Notes under the pieces: generated by a model
Databases searched by the model: none
Told to the model about the DNA's origin: nothing
Seen by the model: the letters and a program-made list of their open reading frames with translations, nothing else
Part shown: positions 11,851-25,197 of the stretch, in pieces
How positions within the stretch are numbered: the first letter of the stretch is position 1
Layout: every line of letters starts with the position of its first letter
Origin: Apostichopus japonicus
Taxonomy: Eukaryota; Echinodermata; Holothuroidea; Aspidochirotida; Stichopodidae
NCBI RefSeq assembly: GCF_037975245.1
Contig: NC_092572.1
Coordinates: forward strand, 6,277,501 to 6,341,500
Reading direction: 5' to 3'
DNA: 64,000 bases
Program-made: the position numbers and the translations under genes

Positions 11851-14695
11851 TCATTGCAACTGGAATATATCCAACATAGATAAGACATAGCTAAAATTTA
11901 TTATAGAAAGATGAACCTTACACTGACCGAAGTAATAGGTAATATCACTGACTTCACTTTCAAGGAAAAGAACGGGCCATCGTTCAAATACATCTTTGAC
12001 TGGTGGTGTGTTCATTACTAACTCCCTTCTTCTGTAAGCAAATGTTAGACACATTTTTTGGCATTTCAGTAATAAGACGGGTTCAGCAGATTTCCATAGT
12101 TGTTTTGTGTTCACCCGGGAGGTAGGTAAGCTCGACCCTCTGCGGTCTCTAAGTTTAAGTCCTTGATGTCTCACTGCCAGTGGTCAATCTTTGTCTTGAT
12201 TTACCTTCATTTCCAAACAACCCAGCTTTCTCGTTTGCACGCATGTTACCCATTATGAACTTTAGACTGTTTACCAGATCCTAATAACCAGATGCAGATC
12301 CCTTTTCCGTCAGACATTGATTCTTTGCCAGAGTTGCTTCTGCAACATCCGTATAGTCCAAGATTGTTGGATAAGCTTTAAATTGCCAAGTGTAATTACA
12401 TATTGCATCCAAAAATGAGCTAAGATTAATAGTTTGCATTACTTAACTCAGACACTAACTGTAACTCTGGTCCTAGCTTTGGGTACTGAAATAACTCTGG
12501 CCATGACCTTTGTCTTCGTTTCATTTGCAAAGACTGCATATCATCATAGGAGCTGACACTTATTGTATCCTGTGAGCTTTCTTCTAATGAGACATCATAA
12601 GGTAAGCAACCGCAGCTTGCACTGCTTTAATCAAGAGGAGAAAGTGCTTAAATGAATACTGCTTCATAGCTTCTGAGAGTAAAGCAATAGGTATACTTGT
12701 CAAATTCTCCACAACAACAGGTAATCCAAGATATGTGGGGAAGCCAAATGATATGTTTCTAGTTATATGTTTGAAGTTATATGATATGTGATATGTTTGA
12801 AGTTATTAACGCTTCGAATGATTATCTTGAAAAAATTGTGTTTCGCTTTGAACTTTACTGTGGAGACTTGAACTAAAGGTCCAAATAACCTTATTTGTTC
12901 TGAATAATGTTCAACGAAATGGTGCTTTGGTTTCAGTCTTGCCTCAGGAAATGCCATCTGGAGTATCTGTTGTGTTCCTTTATTTTAGCCTGAAGGGAAT
13001 CAATTATTCCTTCAGTGAAAACAGGGCTGTGGGCCATTTCAACAATATCTTTGAGTAACAATATCACAGCAAGTACTGGGTTCTGCTCTGGTACATAGCC
13101 TTCCACAAATAATGGGAGGAACCGAAGCAAGGTCCAGTTTCAGACTGATTTCGATTTCCGCCAATACTACCTTTCTGCTTTCGTCCAATTATCTATGGTC
13201 TTTTTATTCTATCGTAGTGCTTGTATTGGAAATTCTGTATCTGAGAGTTGAAATATTCCAAGGTCATCTGTATTCGAGAAATGAAGTAGCTAAAACAAAG
13301 TGCTATTTCAAAGGGTACAGTGCCCTCTAAGGGGAACATCAAAAGGAAGACTTTCATTATGTGGAAGTGCTTTAAATACTCATGTAACATACAGCCATTT
13401 TTAACAACATAATCTCTAGACAATGTTAAGTCTTCTCTTACTCGAAGGGTGTGGCATGGGTAATTTTCCTTGTCTTTCATTTGGCAATTTTCTGCTGCAA
13501 AATCTGATTTGTAGAACAGAGCTGGTGGCAATACACATTCGACAAGGTCTTAGTACATTTAGTGAAGTTTCAGCGACATTTGCAAGGGCTTTAAGCTCTT
13601 ATCCAGTACCTACAACATATTTCGTGTTGTTTTTTGATGTACCAAGGGGTTGCAAACTTCTCATTCATCAAAGTATAAACAAATGGAAACAATGTTTGCA
13701 TCCAAGTTAAAGAAATGCTATTTTCGATAAATGCTTCCATCTTTAGAGAAATAATATTTGTTGCTCCTCTCATGTGCCGAAAAGACTTTGTCCAACTCAT
13801 CACTTCTCTTTAACATCTTGCAAATCATGTAAGGCACGAATATGTACACCGTGCTACAAATTTAACTATTGTACCTTTCCAATTCACATTTCTGAGCCTT
13901 TACAACAGCAACAGAATTCTTAATAATATTTTTGTCTTGATTTTATGTGAAGCAAGAATTCCAATACTCCTTTGACTGGATACTTGTTTACTCTTCACAA
14001 TACTCCTGAAGAAAGGCATTTGTAGGTTGTTCAAACAAGGTGAAAGAATAATTCAATATTGAATTAGTCAATGGCCTTGACAAAGAGTGTATCCCTACAA
14101 ACTTAGTAACTATTTGTTGTATAGTTTCGATAGGGACGTGTACAACTTATTTTAATTTGAGCATAAGCAGTGCAATTTTGTTACTATTGAATCTTGTTCA
14201 AGCTGACTAGATTCACTATCACTGCATCTTACCTCTGGAATACCTTTTTTTCCCAGCTATGGAACTAATTGAACAATATCTTTCACAAGTAACTTCTCCC
14301 CTTGCAGTATCTGCATTGATGCCATGAATGTCTTCATTCCTGTGTTTTTTACTTTTCTGAGACGAAAATGTTGCCAAGACTTTAGTCTCAAAAATGACTT
14401 CGTAAGGACATTCTTAAGATGGTTACATGACTGCTCAAGTTGAAAAAACTTGATCACAAACTGAACATTTCAATGAGGGCTGATATTTGTATTCCTCTGT
14501 ATGATACTTAGCAAGTTGTGATTTCAAAGCAACTGCTGACAGAAACAATGCAACTTGCATGTGTAAAAGCAAGGGAAATACCTACCACTACCTTGATTAG
14601 AATGCCTTAATTGGTGGTTTTTGAACAAAACAACTCTTCTGGTACACGAAAACGAACAGAGTTTACATTGCCAACTCATCCTCTAGACATGGTTC
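11851..14695 (-). pseudogene. decayed C2H2-finger/SAMD3-like multi-copy gene
   Basis: Pieces of one ancestral protein lie in order on the minus strand but in different frames with stops. At 14690-14480 are finger-like CKLCSFSC, FKHHQLRH and LAKYHTEEYKYQPSLKCS. At about 13690-13640 is LYFDE, stop, EVCNPL. At 13531-13193 is FPLEGTVPFEIALC..MTLEYFNSQI. At 13130-12933 is FLPLFVEGYVPE..VFTEGIID. At 12957-12763 is KPKHHFVEHYSEQIRLFGP. At about 12460 is WPELFQYPKLGPELQLVSE. At about 12360-12290 is AYPTILDYTDVAEATLAK. At 12174-11851 is FAYRRRELVMNTPPVKDVFE. These match, from memory, a repeated family of uncharacterised animal proteins in which a 'plhdllEGvvP.elal', 'KhHflehYp..i..fGPl' core is joined to the C-terminal part of SAMD3-like proteins. 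At least four frame changes and several stops show it is dead. It may be a mobile-element protein. Confidence 0.75.
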
Positions 14696-14699
14696 ACGA

Positions 14700-17600
14700 A
14701 CACTGATTCCTGCAATTTGCTTTATATCGATTTATTGTCTTATACATTTAAAAGACCTTGGTTACAAATTCTGCACTATATTGAAAAAAAAAATCACATT
14801 TGTTTAATTTTTTTATCATAGACCTTTACATGGAAAACATTGCCTCACAGTTCTCAAACTTATTGTAAAGGTAATCACCGCAATGTCGGTTGACTATACA
14901 TTTACTAATTCAAAAACTGCAACCACGTTTTTTCTTGAAATGAACATCTAAATATGCTTTAATCCAAATGTTAAATCTTGGACTTGCCAGTCAAGTTATT
15001 TAAATCATATAGTCCCCATTAATGCACCATGCAGTACAGGCGACCCATGACCCCCTGAGGCCTAGCCTACCAATAGTAATATACCATGATGTATAGGAAT
15101 TTGTTGAACAATTGAAGGTCCTTAGATGCGATCTGGTGCAATGTTTTGCCAGTTTCATCATTATTATATGATAACATATTATCAGCAGATTTTGTTTCCT
15201 GTTGAATTCTTTTGCTTGTTGTTTTACATATTATATCAGAAAGGCATACATAGTGCTCTTTTACAATTTTCCAGTAGGATGATTCCTGTTTATTGTCCAG
15301 TGTCTTCACTTTAATACATTTGACGAACTTAACTGATGGACAATATCCATAATATATAAAGCTTTCATATTTTGTAAAATAGCCAGATGTGCAGTGGCTT
15401 AAAAAGAAATATCATTATCGCAGTGTAATAGCAGTGTGATAAATATTTATAGTAAGCGTGTATCACGTACGATTGCTAGCTTAGCTCCATAACATGTTGT
15501 TTGTGCAACAACTTATGACGAATCATAGAAAGGATGAGAATGCACGTTGTCGTCGTCGTTGTGCATACGGTTCGTGACACTCCATCCAGTGTGGTTAGGT
15601 AGGTGGTGCGGTGTATGTATTTTATTACTCATTGGCCAACTGTAGGTTTGTAATAAGCTATAGGCAAAATTTAGCTAATTGCGTCTACCAAACTAAGTAG
15701 CTGAATCATTAGGCCTGATTGTAATCGAGTTAACGGAGCTGACGAGTATTCAAGATCAAAAGAGCACTGTCAAAATACCATAAAAAAACAGTTTTAACAT
15801 TTTTTTCGACACTGTGGCGGGGTGGGGGGACTGGGCGGAACAGTTGCTCCCACTGCTCCCCTGGCTACTTCCCTGGATTATCTCTGCTGGCCTTAAGTAA
15901 ACCAGTTGTAATTGTTGGCAGATTATGGCTTTTAGGGCTCCCATGGATAGGCATGTGGTATCAGGCGTATCCTGGGATTGTGATGCAACACATGTGCTAT
16001 TTTCTAGGGATACTCATATGATCACATTCATCTCTGTAAATGAGTGCAATTGCTTGGGGATGGTAGGAATGCACTGTAGTATTTGTGTATCATGTCTTAA
16101 GCTAAGTTGTAAGGTAAATTTCATAATTTGTAGACATGTGGTATTACCACGTATTGTTCAAGTATCTATATAAAATGCATTACCTGGGAGGGACAAGACA
16201 GTTTACTCTGGTTGCTGTTGTAAGACCACACTAAACCTAACTGTAAGAAATTTTCTTTTCAATATATCTGTGTTAAAAATATAATCACCTCTCTGGATTT
16301 ATTTTGTGTTCATCGTCATTACCTAGCCTATAAGAATACTACATCTTAAGCCAAGAACCCTGAATCGGCGCTTCTCACAGAGGAAAGTGTTACAATATTA
16401 TATCAATTGCAATAGGTATCGGCCCTACCTACATAAAAATTAACTTCTCTTTCTCTATGCTTGCATATTGATGACATTTACAAAGCGAATATTAAAAACT
16501 CCATGAACCACACTCAGAAAATTTCGTTCCCGATTCCACTTGTATGTATTAATCATATCGATGAATAAAGTAACCTAAAATGCCTTGTAGCATGAAATAA
16601 TGTGGACATAAAATTGACGTTATGTGATCATTATTTCGACGCCTAAGACGCATTACTGACCATACTCGTGGTCAGTAAGTATGCATTTAATTGGAAGGAT
16701 AACATCGCTACATGTGTAATAGGAAAATGATATTCTACCCATAAACATAATCATGTCATGATCGAAGCCTACACAGAGAATATGAGTATTACCCCAGTAC
16801 AAACCACGTACCAGACAGTGCAACATTTTACCTATGTATTTGGAGAAGTCAATCAGCATAGCCTTCTGAGTGAATTGTGATATTTACATACTAATTTGTG
16901 ACTTGTACACTACCTACTTTGAATTTAGTCATATTCTTGTACAAAAGGTCTGTGTGCATGGTTCTTCTATTGTAATTTTCAAGGTCAGCTTTAGTATTGT
17001 TCTTCCATTGTGTTAAGCTGCCCGGTTGATAAACATAATGAATAAATAACTTTAATAAGATCTGAACCTGAAAAAAAGTTAGTTCAGGTTTTGACCAAAT
17101 TTTAGTTGGCTTGAAAGATTTCTCATGAACTATTAAAGTTGAAATTGATGTGTAAGAAACGTAATAAGTACTTTATGTTTCTAAGATGGGCCCAACATGT
17201 TACTGTCAGTCCTACAAATGTACACAGTGTGTGCCTTGGTAATAACACCTTACTGTTGTTGGATTACACAACATTACAAGGAACAGATCAAAAGACTCAA
17301 TGGGTTGACAGTCCATAGGTGCTGCATTACTGAGTATCACGTTTTTAAAGTGGGGAATCAAATTCTGTTGCCCAATGATTGCAGATATAGTTTTGCAAAT
17401 ATTTCAATGAAATCCCCGCAAAACCATTGCCTCGTTGTAACTTGTTCTCTTTTTAATTGTCTCTCTTTCTTCTTGGTATAATACAGATGTTTCAAGAGTT
17501 TTCATGAGATTAGAAATACAGAAAAGAAATGTCATTTGCTCCATTAAAGGCGTTGTCTTACAGGTCAAAAGCTGACACCTTTTGAGGTCATGTTACAACC

Positions 17601-20600
17601 AGTCTTGTGGTGACACTTTTCCCTTTGATATAAGATGGGTAGGTGTGTATGCATCAGGTGAAGCAATACGATGTTGCCCAGTGTGATGATACGCATGGTT
17701 CTCTGAAGATTTTGGTAAAACATGAGGTACTGTGGTATCATTCTAATGATGTCACAGACCAAATTTCAGCTAGGTAATGGTGCTAAATCTGATGTTTTAA
17801 TTTATATTCTGTATTCTATTGGTAACGTACGGTTTAACACATCAGATAAGACGCGGTGTTTGGTAAAGTTTAAACGTCCAAGGTATGTAGAAAAACGATT
17901 CAGTATACATTGGGGTATTCGCAAGGTTGCCAATCTTACTTTTAACTAAGTAAATATTCTTAGCACTCAAACAGAGAAAGGAATGCACAATATCATTTAA
18001 ACAAAAGCCAAAAACAGGCCTAGACACTTAATCAAATCAGTCACTTATAGATCAAGAGAAGTGTGTATGATTATATACTTACACAAAACGATTTAACACC
18101 TGTTATCGAAAATTTGAGCATAAAACATGTTCCAATGTCAGGTTTTTGGCAGTTCTTACCGGCAAATTTTTTTTTAATATGTAAAACAGATGCAGAGGAT
18201 GTCAGTACATTATATGAATGAATCAGTGGGGTACAGTGGGTTAAATATGGGGCAAGTGGAACCACCCTCCCTAAACCTTTTTCAAAACCACACATAAAAT
18301 CAAAAGCAGTTACCATCCTACCTTGTATGTATTCCTATTTTAAAGCCTAAATATGCCTAAAAATTTAACGTTCCTTCACTTCAGGGTAGACTTCATAGAT
18401 CGCAGGACCACTCCCTTCCCTTTTCCTGGATATGCCCAAAAAAGCTGATAACCTTTGGTCCTCGCATATATTTGATAACAATGTCATCATCGTTCTTACA
18501 TTGCCACTTAATTTTTGCTTCTCCCCATTATCAGCTAATTATTATAGCCCTCATACTAGACTATAGCAACATCTCTAAGTTCAAAGTAGTAAATTGATTA
18601 GGCCTGCTCATATAAAACATACACGCTTGTTTATAGCATTTATAGGCCTAATTCGTTTGCCCTTTAATGAACACATGCTTTTAGAAAATCATTACTCGAG
18701 ATAGGAATACACTAGAGAGCTTCCCATAGCTTTATTTTGCACACAAGACAGCCTGCATCAATAAACAACCTTTTCCGAGGGGTCACAGGGACTTTTTTTT
18801 TTTTTTTTTGTCTTCAAAGATTTGTTTACATTCAAAACACCGGTCGTTTTGACCTTTTTTTCAAAAAAATCGTGAGAACAGTGAAAAATGTCAGTCAACT
18901 GACCCTATCTTATACAACTATCTAATACATACAAGGAATCAAATCAGGAGCCTCAGAGGCATATGTAGAGAGATGGCTCTATATTTGGGGAAAATATGTC
19001 AAAAAATGACGTTTTTCGGTCTATGTTAAGGCCAAAAAACGGTCAACTTTCTGAAAATATTTCTCCCGAATGCCTCACCCTACAGAAAAGATTTTTAGCT
19101 CTCCAGAAGCGCCACACTGAAATTCAACTCTACATAGAAACAGCAATAGCGCCTCCACTTTGTGAGTAATCCCTAGCAATTCAACTCGAGCATTTCTACG
19201 GTATAGAATTTCGGTCAACCACAGTTGATATGCTTGCGTCGTTAGGGTCAATGCAATCACTCATGTAAATGAAACGGTAACTATTTAGCACATATTATCA
19301 TGGCTAAATACTTCTAAGAGGCGTTAGACCTTCTTTTTATGGGCAATTTGACCATCAAGCCTTTGGAGAAGAAGATTCTGACCATGAAATTCTGAAATTC
19401 TGATACGGTAAGCCGCATACTGTATGCACACTGTTTGCACACTGTATGTACTATGTATTGTGTATGTAGCGCAATTGGTATATATAGACTTACCGTTACG
19501 CGTGGCTACCAATGTATTACAGAATACATTTGTTTGTTTGGAGGGGGGAAAATCAGTCATATTCCTCACATTCAAGCATCAAATTATATTTTACTTATGA
19601 AATAACATGTCTTGAACTCATCAAACTATCAAAAGTCCAGCAGATTTCATCAAAATAATTTCAAATGGGCAAAAAAAGTACATTGTTTGTATCATAACCT
19701 CATTTGCATATTTACATATCTAATTAGCTCAATTATAAAAAAAAATTATAAAAATTAAAACTTCATTTCAATACCTATCTGTCAATACTTGGGTCCCTAT
19801 TGACAAAATGAACAGATTTTAAGTAATTACAATGTGTAAATATTTTCCCCCAGGGGGACAATTATATGATCACAATGGGCATATAAAGGGTTAAGATCTC
19901 ACCTGAAATCTAGGGAATAGGCGTTTCGTTGTGATAGTTCTATTGCAAACGATCAACATAGCCTTGCAATGTGTAAAACGTGAATGACTTAGTTTGAAGA
20001 GCATATCAATGTACCAGCGTTCATTTTTAACATAAAGACATACCGGTAATTTGTTCACAAAAAGTACAATGGCTGTGTAGTACCAATGCTTCAGTTTTCT
20101 GTGCCAAATGGGACACAGAATGAAAACGTCAAAACAGCCGCGATGTTCTGTTCTGTTCTGTTCTCGTTCCAATTTGGATACCCTGGATGCATATTTTTGG
20201 TCCGTCGTATTTCAATATTTTTAATATTTTTTTTTATTTCAGTATTTGCTCCGCTCAGAGCTACGCTTTGTTCCGTGATTTTCGTGGAATCAATTGTCCT
20301 CATATTTTCACAAAACATAGCTTAACATTGGGTTACCACGTTGATATGTCAGAATTTAATCTCGACCTATATCCAAACTTCATTTAGGTGACAGACCTAT
20401 CCGAACAAATTAGATCCAAAATTCTATTCGGATATCCAAAAGTTTGTCCTGAGGTAGACTACCTCTACAATGAGTCGGGGGTTCTCATGGTTCATTTAAT
20501 GATATCCGAATATGAATTTCTGAATGTTGGAATCATTCTGAAGTATCCAATATATATACAATATGTCTAAAATTATGATGTTTTGATTAGAGATATCTAC

Positions 20601-21060
20601 AATTCATTGAGCAATATCGAAAATTATTTTTTTTATTCTGCAGAATTTCATTTCGAAATTAAAATTAGAGAATTCAATACTTCAATTCGTTATAGCCACG
20701 TTAACTCCGCTGGGAAGTATTCAAAATCTAATATTAGAGATATCCCAATTTGACTATCATAAACTATTAAGTGATTTTCATCAAGGTCAGAAATGCCTAT
20801 AATTCATTTACATATAAATAAGGATAATTCAAAACCGAAAGGATATGTAGAATTGTGTCTACACTTTGAAACTTAATAGTTTTAAGATGGTTTTCTGTCA
20901 AACATCTAAGTTCATTATTTTTCAATGTCATTAAGAAGTGCGCTGTAGTTGCAAAACAAACAAATGTTCGAAGTGCTGGTACGAATTGCACATAATAACC
21001 TTTTGTCGCAAAGTTTTGTGGTAACTTGTTGGTTTCCCCTCATATCAAAGTCACATGTTC
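14700..21060. other. non-coding, no gene recognised
   Basis: Six kilobases of AT-rich sequence with short homopolymers and an 18-20 bp poly-T near 18790. A block near 19690-19900 has 'catttgcatatttacat' and a 'ccctattgac' motif, loosely like the insertion in the retrotransposon at 31.7-31.85 kb. A short perfect hairpin lies at 16649-16674. None of the reading frames has recognisable protein similarity. Confidence 0.45.
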
Positions 21061-21064
21061 CACT

Positions 21065-21250
21065 GTCCCTCGAAGTATGTGCCCCTCTCCTTCTCCTCTC
21101 TCCACGCCGTCCCAAAATTGAACTCCCTTTCTCCTCGCTGGGTTGCAAGTACCTCATATTGTCCCTCGAGGTATGTGCCCTCCCCCTCTCTCCACCCCAT
21201 CCGGAAAATGAACTCCCGTTCGCCTCTTTAGGTTGCAAGTACCTCATATT
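21065..21250. repeat. two-copy ~96-bp tandem duplication
   Basis: The segment starting 'gtccctcgaagtatgtgccc' at 21065 and ending with 'ttgcaagtacctcatatt' is repeated from 21161 as 'gtccctcgaggtatgtgccc', again ending 'ttgcaagtacctcatatt' at 21250. The copies share pyrimidine-rich middles and differ at roughly a fifth of positions. Open frames across it on both strands follow from the duplication. Confidence 0.8.
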
Positions 21251-22477
21251 TCCGTTAACGGTCGTGTATTTAGGGCTGCTAGGTAGTCTGAGCAATTCAA
21301 ACCAACCGCAGCTTTAATTCCTAATGTGATTTTAATGTAATTGTGTATAGATTTTGTATATGGGGTAACTATGATATATATATGGATCAAGGTTTGCTTC
21401 ACTACCCATTTAGGCGCTCTGTTAAAACAGTCTTCAAGCGCATGTGAAAATTTGACATTGCTTAGTGTATGAGTTTGTACTAATAACATAGCTCTATGTC
21501 AGGTTAAAGGAGTATTACGGTACATATTCAACCAGACAAATCTGTAAAATAGCGTTGAGTATTTACAATTGTTCACATTTAGTTTCTAACTGATTTGTTT
21601 GCAAGATAAAATGTATGTCACAAGTTGCCGACGTGTACCTTCTACGTTAGTGTGATATCTCTGTCACGTGTCAGCAGAAAATGACTTTTTCAATGGATGT
21701 ACACATAATAGCCCAAGCTATTAGCTGTCACGTGGTTATGATATGCGAGTTGAAATGTGCCAATGCTTCAGCGCGCTAGGAAAGAGAAGACGTTTAAAAT
21801 GTAAAAATTAGTTATGGAACGAAACATGGTCATTTTTATGATCTTATGGTTTACAGTCAGAGTGTAAGTGGGTCGGTTGAGGTGAGGATATGGTAGGGGA
21901 GGGTGGTTCCGGCGATATTAAAATTTAAGATACTGCGTTCCAAATTTGTGTTGCTTTTTATAAATCATCATTAGTTCTTATAGGCTATGCTGCTACATGA
22001 AACACAAACCTTAAAACTTTAAACCTACAATGTGCCACTGTACACATATTCCATAATGACATTTCACCAGAGTGTCTCTTTTATTTCTTTAAAAAAAGAC
22101 TTTTTTTTTATCTCGTATGCATTTCAATGGAGGTCTTTCTTAGCTCAAATTTGCCGGCTGTAAAACGTGTATAGTAGTTTTCCAATTGTTGGCAATCGAA
22201 ATTTATTACAACGAACATGTATTGTCGCCCACAGATTTGCTCATTTACAACTTGTATAGGCCAACAACTCTCATTTCAGCACTATTGTTATTGTTTGACT
22301 CAATTCGACCACTGTTTCATCCAATGGAATCCTTATCCGCTTTCCCAGATTCATACCTTCGACTTATCCTCTATCTATGTCAAGGTAAAATGAACGCAGG
22401 CAAAAATAACGAAGCAAATAAGTAAGTAACTAAAAGAAAAAAAGTTATATCGTGTCTGTCGCTCAAAACGCCATGAC

Positions 22478-23080
22478 CTTTAAAGCAGCATTTTGTGTTT
22501 GGTCGCCGTTTTCTGCTTTTTTGACATATCCATCGATTTTTTTACATATATCAATTACAAAACAGCAAACTAAGATATTAGCTAAGTTTTTTTCCTGTAA
22601 AACAACGTTAATTGGCGAGTAATTAAGGATATTTACAGATAATAAGAAGAGTGTCCTCGACAAATTCCACAGTTAAAATTAATCGCATACAGTTCCGCCA
22701 AACCCACTAGTTTGAATTCAACCAATCAGAGATGCAGGTTTAGTTATGAGCCGTTGCTAAAAATAGATTCAAGACTTTGCGTTGGCTCAACCGGAGCTAT
22801 AAACAGTTTATAGCTCCATGGTACAACCAGGGAGATGTAATGGAACTCCATGGTAACAACTGCCGTATAGACTGTACACAAATCAAGCTTGGTGTTGGAT
22901 TACGTATTGGTAAATATCTTGGAGAAAAACAAAGTTGAAAGTTGCAAATTTTTCGACTTTTATGCAACCATATGAAGTAAGATTTAAATGGATAAGCTAG
23001 TTATGTATGTCTTTATGGCATAGTGGAGTCAGTGAGGTTGAGAAAAATCATAGAAAAGGACGCAAAATGCTGCTTTAAAG
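22478..23080. mobile_element. MITE-like element with short terminal inverted repeats
   Basis: The left end 'ctttaaagcagcattttg' (22478-22495) is matched exactly in inverse by 'caaaatgctgctttaaag' (23063-23080). The 603-bp interior has no coding frame. It contains a near-perfect palindrome around 22792-22816 (ggagctataaac/gtttatagctcc). The flanks give no clear target-site duplication, so the superfamily is left open. Confidence 0.6.
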
Positions 23081-23576
23081 TACTTGAACATTCACATATA
23101 TAACAAATTGCTTGCTTATTATAGGCTGTTTGTAACATACGACAACAGAAGTAGTTCCGTGTTGCAACGTGTACGTACTAAACATACTGTGCAGTATATC
23201 AGAGACTTCCAAATGGTTATGAGCGTATTTCAAAGCACACTGAGCTTGTCTGTAGTTGGTTGGATTTAACACAGAAGGACACAATAAAGGCATTAAGTCA
23301 AACGAGCACGATAATAACATCAAAGAAGGAAAAGGAACGTCATTTGGTGGAAGGTAAGGTAACGCCAATTGAATAAATGATCATCATGTTTATAACTGAC
23401 ACTATAATATAGCTGTACGAGTACATACATTTTGTATATAGTGTGTATAAAGGCCAATTTTAATACTACCTACTTCAGAGAGCGAGGGCAAACACAAACT
23501 ATAAGGGGAGGGTGGCCTGAGCAATATGTGTGTGTTTATGCAGCGTAACATTATGAGCTGGGTTCCTGGTCCCATT

Positions 23577-24107
23577 GTCCCTGACAGAGTATATACTTAC
23601 TCGTGTGATGCCGTACGAGAGCATTCACGAAAGAAGAATCAAAACAGATGGATAGTTCTGCTCCAATTTATTAGGGTGTATGAGCCAGTAAAATATAGAA
23701 GAGGATAAAGAGAGGACGATGGTACAACCCACCGGACGGATGCGTAAAGCTCTGACACTTTACAGCTTCTCACATCCCGAATGCGATAGATAAAACTTTA
23801 AAATAGATATATGTAGAAATGGTTGATTGCTTGATAACGTGATATTGCTATAGTGGTTTGACGGCGTGTGTGTAGAAGCAACGCTCACGATAGCTAAAAC
23901 GAAAGGGATGCTGTACACCAAAACAATACAAGCCACTGTTCTAGTGAGTGACAGTACAGATAAACAATACAGTCCACTGTGCTACGCGCGTAGATACAGG
24001 CAAATTGTCGGGTCACAGGTCAACCTAGTTGCTACGGGGAGAGTTCATGAATATGGATTTCGCCACCTTCCCTCACAGTCCCTAACAGAGTATATACTTA
24101 CTCGTGT
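23577..24107. repeat. pair of 30-bp direct repeats
   Basis: The sequence beginning 'gtccctgacagagtatatac' at 23577-23606 recurs at 24078-24107 with one g-to-a difference. The copies are 501 bp apart, and the sequence between them shows nothing recognisable. Confidence 0.7.
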
Positions 24108-24439
24108 ACTATGGAACGCTAAAATACCAGCCTAAAACGATCTTCTGAAGTTCTTGATTATGACTTCTTTTTCTAAGAGTGCACGTTGCAAATACATATT
24201 TGTTGCTTGCTAATAGAAATGATTGATATTTTAAAACAATATAATTGTAACTTGCATTTTAACTACCGATGGAGCGTATTATTCCGGGGCCGAGGACGGT
24301 TGATGTGAGGTGGGAGGGGGGGGGGGGGTAGCGCCTCTTTCGGAAGTTAGTCTATATGCAGCTTTCAGGCGGAGGTTAGCTGGCATGGTCTATTGTTTCT
24401 CTTTGTTTATTTCATTTATCACTTCACGTATAAACACAT

Positions 24440-24440
<1 letters not shown>

Positions 24441-24482
<42 letters not shown>
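24441..24482. repeat. (TA)n microsatellite
   Basis: An uninterrupted run of ta dinucleotides. Confidence 0.95.
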
Positions 24483-24487
<5 letters not shown>

Positions 24488-24625
24488 CATGAAGTGAAAG
24501 GGCGTGCACAGAAACCTGAGAGTATTAATATCAATGGGGTTACTTAAACTTAATGTGAAATTATATAAATGGGTGTAACTTACTTATCTAGGAACTCCTA
24601 CTTCTTATAACGATTCCACTGAACT

Positions 24626-25197
24626 CAGGGGCGTAGCGAGCGGGGGGGGGGGGTGTGGGGGGGGGGGTGTCAAACCCCCCCCCAATAATTTGGTCGCTGT
24701 CGGCAAATTTTGGGTCTGTCGGCAAAAGGAGAAAAGGTGAAGAGAGCGGAAGGGGAAGAAAGAAGGAAAGCTGAATAGAAAAAGGAGAACGGGAGCTTCT
24801 TCCGTGCCAAATTTGACTTAAAATATGCACCAGATTGCATCTAAGGACGTTCAAACTAATTTTTCCAAAGGGGAGGGGTAGACCCCCTACCCTTAGACCC
24901 CTCCCCATTTCAGTCACCACTTCCAGATCCGTCAGCAAATCAAATTTGACTTAAAATATACATCAGATTGCATCTAAGGACGTTTCAAAACTAAAAATTA
25001 GACCCCTCCCCCATTTCAGTCACCACTTCCAGATCCGTCGGCAAATCAAATTTGACTTAAACTATACACCAGATTGCATCTAAGACCCCTCCCCTTGCAC
25101 CTTAGACCCCTCCCCCATTTCAGTCACCACTTCCAGATCCGTCGGCAAATCAAATTCTCCACACCCCCCCAACAAAAAAACCTTCGCTACGCCCCTG
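24626..25197. mobile_element. hAT-type non-autonomous element with 8-bp TSD
   Basis: The element starts 'caggggcgtagcga' and ends with the inverse 'ttcgctacgcccctg'. Both sides are flanked by the 8-bp duplication 'actgaact' (24618-24625 and 25198-25205). The other LTR copy has the undisturbed site with a single 'actgaact' at 35357-35364, which proves insertion. CAGGG-type ends plus an 8-bp duplication are typical of hAT elements. The 572-bp interior has G and C runs and about three diverged copies of a ~105-bp unit containing 'cagtcaccacttccagatcc'. No transposase is encoded. Confidence 0.9.
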
